From an uncultured bacterium (GTDB lineage Bacteria > Bacillota > Clostridia > Christensenellales > Borkfalkiaceae), in the NCBI GenBank assembly GCA_934871445.1, contig CAKXBD010000106.1, positions 1 through 7,423 of the forward strand: a stretch of 7,423 nucleotides of DNA, given 5' to 3'. The position numbers were made by a program, and so were the translations under genes. Positions within the stretch are counted from its first letter, which is position 1. Each line of letters begins with the position of its first letter. The notes beneath the pieces were generated by a model, which saw nothing but the letters and a program-made list of their open reading frames with translations, ran no database searches and was not told the origin of the DNA. Positions 5,220 to 7,423 of the stretch are shown one piece after another.

Positions 5220-6239
5220 TCAGCGCTGTACTCGTCCGCTGGCGTTGCCTTCCGCGAGGGAAAGGACCTCCTCTTTGCTCATCATATTGTAATCGCCTTC
5301 GACGGTATGTTTCAGACAACTGGCAGCGACGGCAAACTCGATAATCTTTTGTTCATTCCATCCCGAAAGCATGGCATAAATGAGACCCGCTCCAAAGGAA
5401 TCCCCGCCGCCGACGCGATCCACGATGTGAATGGGATATTTTCGGGAAAAATAAGCTTTTTCGTCCGTATACATCATCGCTGACCAATGATTGTCATTGG
5501 CCGATAAGCTCTCCCGAAGGGTAATGGCCACGACCTTAAAGCCGAAGCGCTTACTGAGCTGACGGGCGACACTCACATATCCGTCGCGGTTGAGCGTTCC
5601 TTTCTGCACATCCGTTTCCGCGGCATAAATTCCAAATACGTCCGCGGCGTCCTCCTCGTTAGCAATGCAGATATCTACATTCTGGCAAATCTCACTCATG
5701 ACGCGGCCGGCTTCCTCCCGCGTCCATAATTTTTTCCTGTAATTGAGGTCGCAGGAAACGGTAATTCCGCGCCGTCTTGCTTCGTGCGCCGCATAGAGAC
5801 AAATATCGGCAATCCGTCCGCCGAGCGCGGGAGTAATTCCGGTAAAATGAAACCAATCGGCGCCTTCAAATATAGAGTCCCAATCGTAATCGGAGGGCTT
5901 AGAGAGCGCAAAGGCGGACATAGAACGGTCATAAATAACCTTTGAAGGTCTTTGGCTGGCCCCCTTTTCGAGATAATAGACGCCGAGTCTGTCTCCTCCG
6001 CGTGCAATTTGAGAGGTATCCACGCCGAAACGCCGCAAGCTGTTGAGGGCGGCCTGACCGATCTCATGCCGAGGCAATTTCGTCACAAATACGGATTCCA
6101 CGCCGTAATTCGCCAAACTTACGGCCACGTTTGCTTCTCCGCCGCCATAGACAGCACCAAAGCGTTCGGCTTGAACAAACCTAAGATAGCCCTCCGGTGC
6201 AAGACGGAGCATAATTTCACCGAACGTAACCGCCTTCAT
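5220..6239 (-). CDS. kdgK: 2-keto-3-deoxygluconate kinase (PfkB family)
   Basis: A 339-residue sugar kinase that phosphorylates 2-keto-3-deoxy-D-gluconate with ATP to give KDPG, in the cytoplasm. The N-terminus MKAVTFGEIMLRL is typical of KDG kinases. YGGGEANVAVSLA (residues 31-43) is the sugar-binding PfkB region, DLNYRKKLW (164-172) and ANEED (193-197) are conserved kinase blocks, and GGGDSFGAG (277-285) is the PfkB signature 2 with catalytic base Asp280. The length is normal. The ATG overlaps the eda stop in an ATGA arrangement and has GGAGG 7 nt upstream. KDPG made here is the substrate of Eda. Another PfkB sugar kinase would be possible from motifs alone, but the neighbours make KdgK very likely. 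Confidence 0.93.
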   Translation of the reverse strand: MKAVTFGEIMLRLAPEGYLRFVQAERFGAVYGGGEANVAVSLANYGVESVFVTKLPRHEIGQAALNSLRRFGVDTSQIARGGDRLGVYYLEKGASQRPSKVIYDRSMSAFALSKPSDYDWDSIFEGADWFHFTGITPALGGRIADICLYAAHEARRRGITVSCDLNYRKKLWTREEAGRVMSEICQNVDICIANEEDAADVFGIYAAETDVQKGTLNRDGYVSVARQLSKRFGFKVVAITLRESLSANDNHWSAMMYTDEKAYFSRKYPIHIVDRVGGGDSFGAGLIYAMLSGWNEQKIIEFAVAASCLKHTVEGDYNMMSKEEVLSLAEGNASGRVQR

Positions 6240-6856
6240 CTTTTTTCCTCCGTAAATTTTGCTATTTTAGCGACGACAGCCGCCGTTTTTCCGCGAATAT
6301 CCCCTTTCATCATGAAGCTCCCACCGACTGCGACAACCTTATCGCACGCGAGATAATCGAGGATATTTTCTTCGTTGACACCTCCCGTCGGTAAAAAGCG
6401 GATTTCGGGAAACGCGGCTCCGATTGCCTTGATCGCGGAAAGCCCCCCATACACGCTCGCGGGGAAAAATTTCACCGTTCTGATTCCCGATCTATAAGCG
6501 GAGATGATTTCCGTCGGCGTCGCGCAGCCGGGGAGATAAGGAATTTCACTCCCAGCACAAAATTCCGCGACGTCCCTGTCAAAGCCGGGAGAAACGATAA
6601 ACTTTGCCCCCGCCTCTATTGCCGCAGCGCATTGTTTCGGGGTAATCACTGTACCCGCTCCGATGATCATATCCTCGAATACTTCCTTTGTCGCGGCAAT
6701 CGCCTCCGCCGCACAAGAGGTACGGAAAGTAATTTCCGCCGTATGAAGCCCGCCCTCTCTGAGCGCCTTTACGGTCGGAACCGCGTCGGATAATTTTTCG
6801 ATTACGACGACGGGAATAAGCCTGTCTCGAAAAAGTGCCTGACTGATGTCGTTCAT
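6236..6856 (-). CDS. eda: KDPG/KHG aldolase
   Basis: A 206-residue class I aldolase that splits 2-keto-3-deoxy-6-phosphogluconate into pyruvate and glyceraldehyde-3-phosphate. Family landmarks are IPVVVIE (residues 14-20), EITFRT with catalytic Glu41 and phosphate/substrate-contact Arg45, GAGTV (66-70), PGCATPTE (109-116), VKFFPA with Schiff-base Lys129, and FLPTGGV (154-160). The frame is open well upstream into uxaC, but ATG 6856-6854 is chosen. It gives the normal family length and has AAAGGAG at a 10-nt spacing, whereas the ATG at 6865 would be only 1 nt from that site. Activity toward 4-hydroxy-2-ketoglutarate (KHG) is a known property of the family and is not shown here. The stop overlaps the kdgK start. 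Confidence 0.95.
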   Translation of the reverse strand: MNDISQALFRDRLIPVVVIEKLSDAVPTVKALREGGLHTAEITFRTSCAAEAIAATKEVFEDMIIGAGTVITPKQCAAAIEAGAKFIVSPGFDRDVAEFCAGSEIPYLPGCATPTEIISAYRSGIRTVKFFPASVYGGLSAIKAIGAAFPEIRFLPTGGVNEENILDYLACDKVVAVGGSFMMKGDIRGKTAAVVAKIAKFTEEKR

Positions 6857-6861
6857 AATTA

Positions 6862-7423
6862 TCATTCTCCTTTTACGCCGAAATATGCGGCAGCATTGTT
6901 GTAAGAAACGTCTCGGACGACTTTTTCGAGCGTATCGAAATCGGGATAGATTTCTCCCGCTTCCGCTTTTCTTCCCAGCCAATCGCAAAAAATTCTTCTG
7001 AAATACAGATGTCTCGGATAAGAGAGAAAACTGCGGCTGTCCGTCAGCATACCGATAAACGTTCCGATATGCCCGGTCTGCGCCAAAGAATCGAGCTGAG
7101 CGCGGATCCCCTCGTTATGGTCGAGAAACCACCATGCGGGTCCGTACTGAATTTTTCCATGGGCGGAAGAATCCTGAAAACAGCCTGCCAACGTCGTCAA
7201 GGGCAGATTCCAAACCGGATTGAGGTTAAACAGCACCATGCGCGGCAGCTCTCCCGCCGAATCGAGAATGTCCATCCAGCGCGCCAGCGCCGCAATGCTC
7301 GCGCTGTCGTCGATACTGTCGTAGCCCGTATCTGCGCCCAAAACCTTATACATGCGTGCATTGTTGTTCCGCAAAGCCCCGATATGCATCTGCACCGCAA
7401 GCCCGCATTTTGCACATTCGCGG
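6862..7423 (-). CDS. uxaC: Glucuronate isomerase, C-terminal part (5' end outside window)
   Basis: The last 186 residues or so of UxaC, which converts D-glucuronate to D-fructuronate and D-galacturonate to D-tagaturonate in the cytoplasm. The frame is open to the window edge. Residues coded upstream of the apparent GTG at 7395 (RECAKCGLAV) continue the family pattern into QMHIGALRNNN, so that GTG is internal and not the start. Strong landmarks are QMHIGALRNNNARM, LFNLNP, YGPAWWF and GMLTDSRSFLSYPRH followed by YFRR near the C-terminus. The family is about 470 residues long, so roughly 60% is missing here. Five nt separate its stop from the eda start, and the eda ribosome site lies in its last codons, indicating one operon. 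Confidence 0.95.
   Translation of the reverse strand, partial: RECAKCGLAVQMHIGALRNNNARMYKVLGADTGYDSIDDSASIAALARWMDILDSAGELPRMVLFNLNPVWNLPLTTLAGCFQDSSAHGKIQYGPAWWFLDHNEGIRAQLDSLAQTGHIGTFIGMLTDSRSFLSYPRHLYFRRIFCDWLGRKAEAGEIYPDFDTLEKVVRDVSYNNAAAYFGVKGE
6867..6873 (-). promoter_or_regulatory. Ribosome binding site that decides the eda start
   Basis: AAAGGAG on the minus strand is embedded in the final codons of uxaC. It lies 10 nt before ATG 6856 but only 1 nt before ATG 6865, favouring the shorter Eda product. Confidence 0.75.

Noticed and set aside
6857..6988. N-terminal extension of Eda into uxaC
   Set aside because: The extra 44 residues are Arg-rich and overlap the conserved UxaC C-terminus in another frame. 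The ribosome site and family length support ATG 6856.

Overview
The window looks like a carbohydrate-utilisation island from an anaerobic, low-to-mid GC Bacillota (Clostridia-type, probably gut-associated) bacterium. The reasons are the strong AGGAGG-type ribosome sites, a textbook SigA promoter, a LacI/CcpA-style operator, a Gram-positive surface protein with a Gly-Cys-Gly-Ser plus transmembrane C-terminal anchor, and tightly packed genes. The lineage is inferred from style, not from a marker gene. Every convincing gene is on the minus strand, so transcription runs from high to low coordinates.

Right-hand block (7423 to 5220): a uronic-acid catabolic run of glucuronate isomerase (uxaC, 5' end outside the window), KDPG aldolase (eda) and 2-keto-3-deoxygluconate kinase (kdgK), with very short spacing or 4-bp ATGA overlaps. 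These are the first step and the last two steps of the route from D-glucuronate to pyruvate and glyceraldehyde-3-phosphate. The middle enzymes (uxuB/uxuA type) are not visible here.

Control region (5219 to 4959): about 260 bp that is unusually dense in signals. It holds an A/T-tract segment, a perfect TTGACA-17 bp-TATAAT promoter with a TGn extension, a perfect 14-bp LacI/CcpA-type operator at the predicted start site, a degenerate second copy, and then two overlapping perfect palindromes made from the same GTAAG/CTTAC half-sites. The palindromes are enclosed by a 7-bp inverted repeat that could close a structured RNA leader.

Left-hand block (4958 to 1): a compact operon of six genes. In order they are a signal-less concanavalin-A-like beta-sandwich protein, a secreted beta-sandwich protein with a C-terminal membrane anchor, an exported lipoprotein glycosidase of clan GH-A type, a signal-less paralogue of that glycosidase, a signal-less SGNH/GDSL esterase-like hydrolase, and the N-terminus of a large glycoside hydrolase that runs off the window.

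The blocks suggest a division of labour. Surface proteins bind and cut a uronate-containing glycan. Oligosaccharides are imported by a transporter not seen here. Cytoplasmic enzymes deacylate and finish them, and the uronate released feeds uxaC-eda-kdgK. The substrate cannot be named from the sequence. The items most worth attention are the half-site cluster and leader, the exported/cytosolic glycosidase pair, and the beta-sandwich gene that seems to have lost its signal-peptide region.
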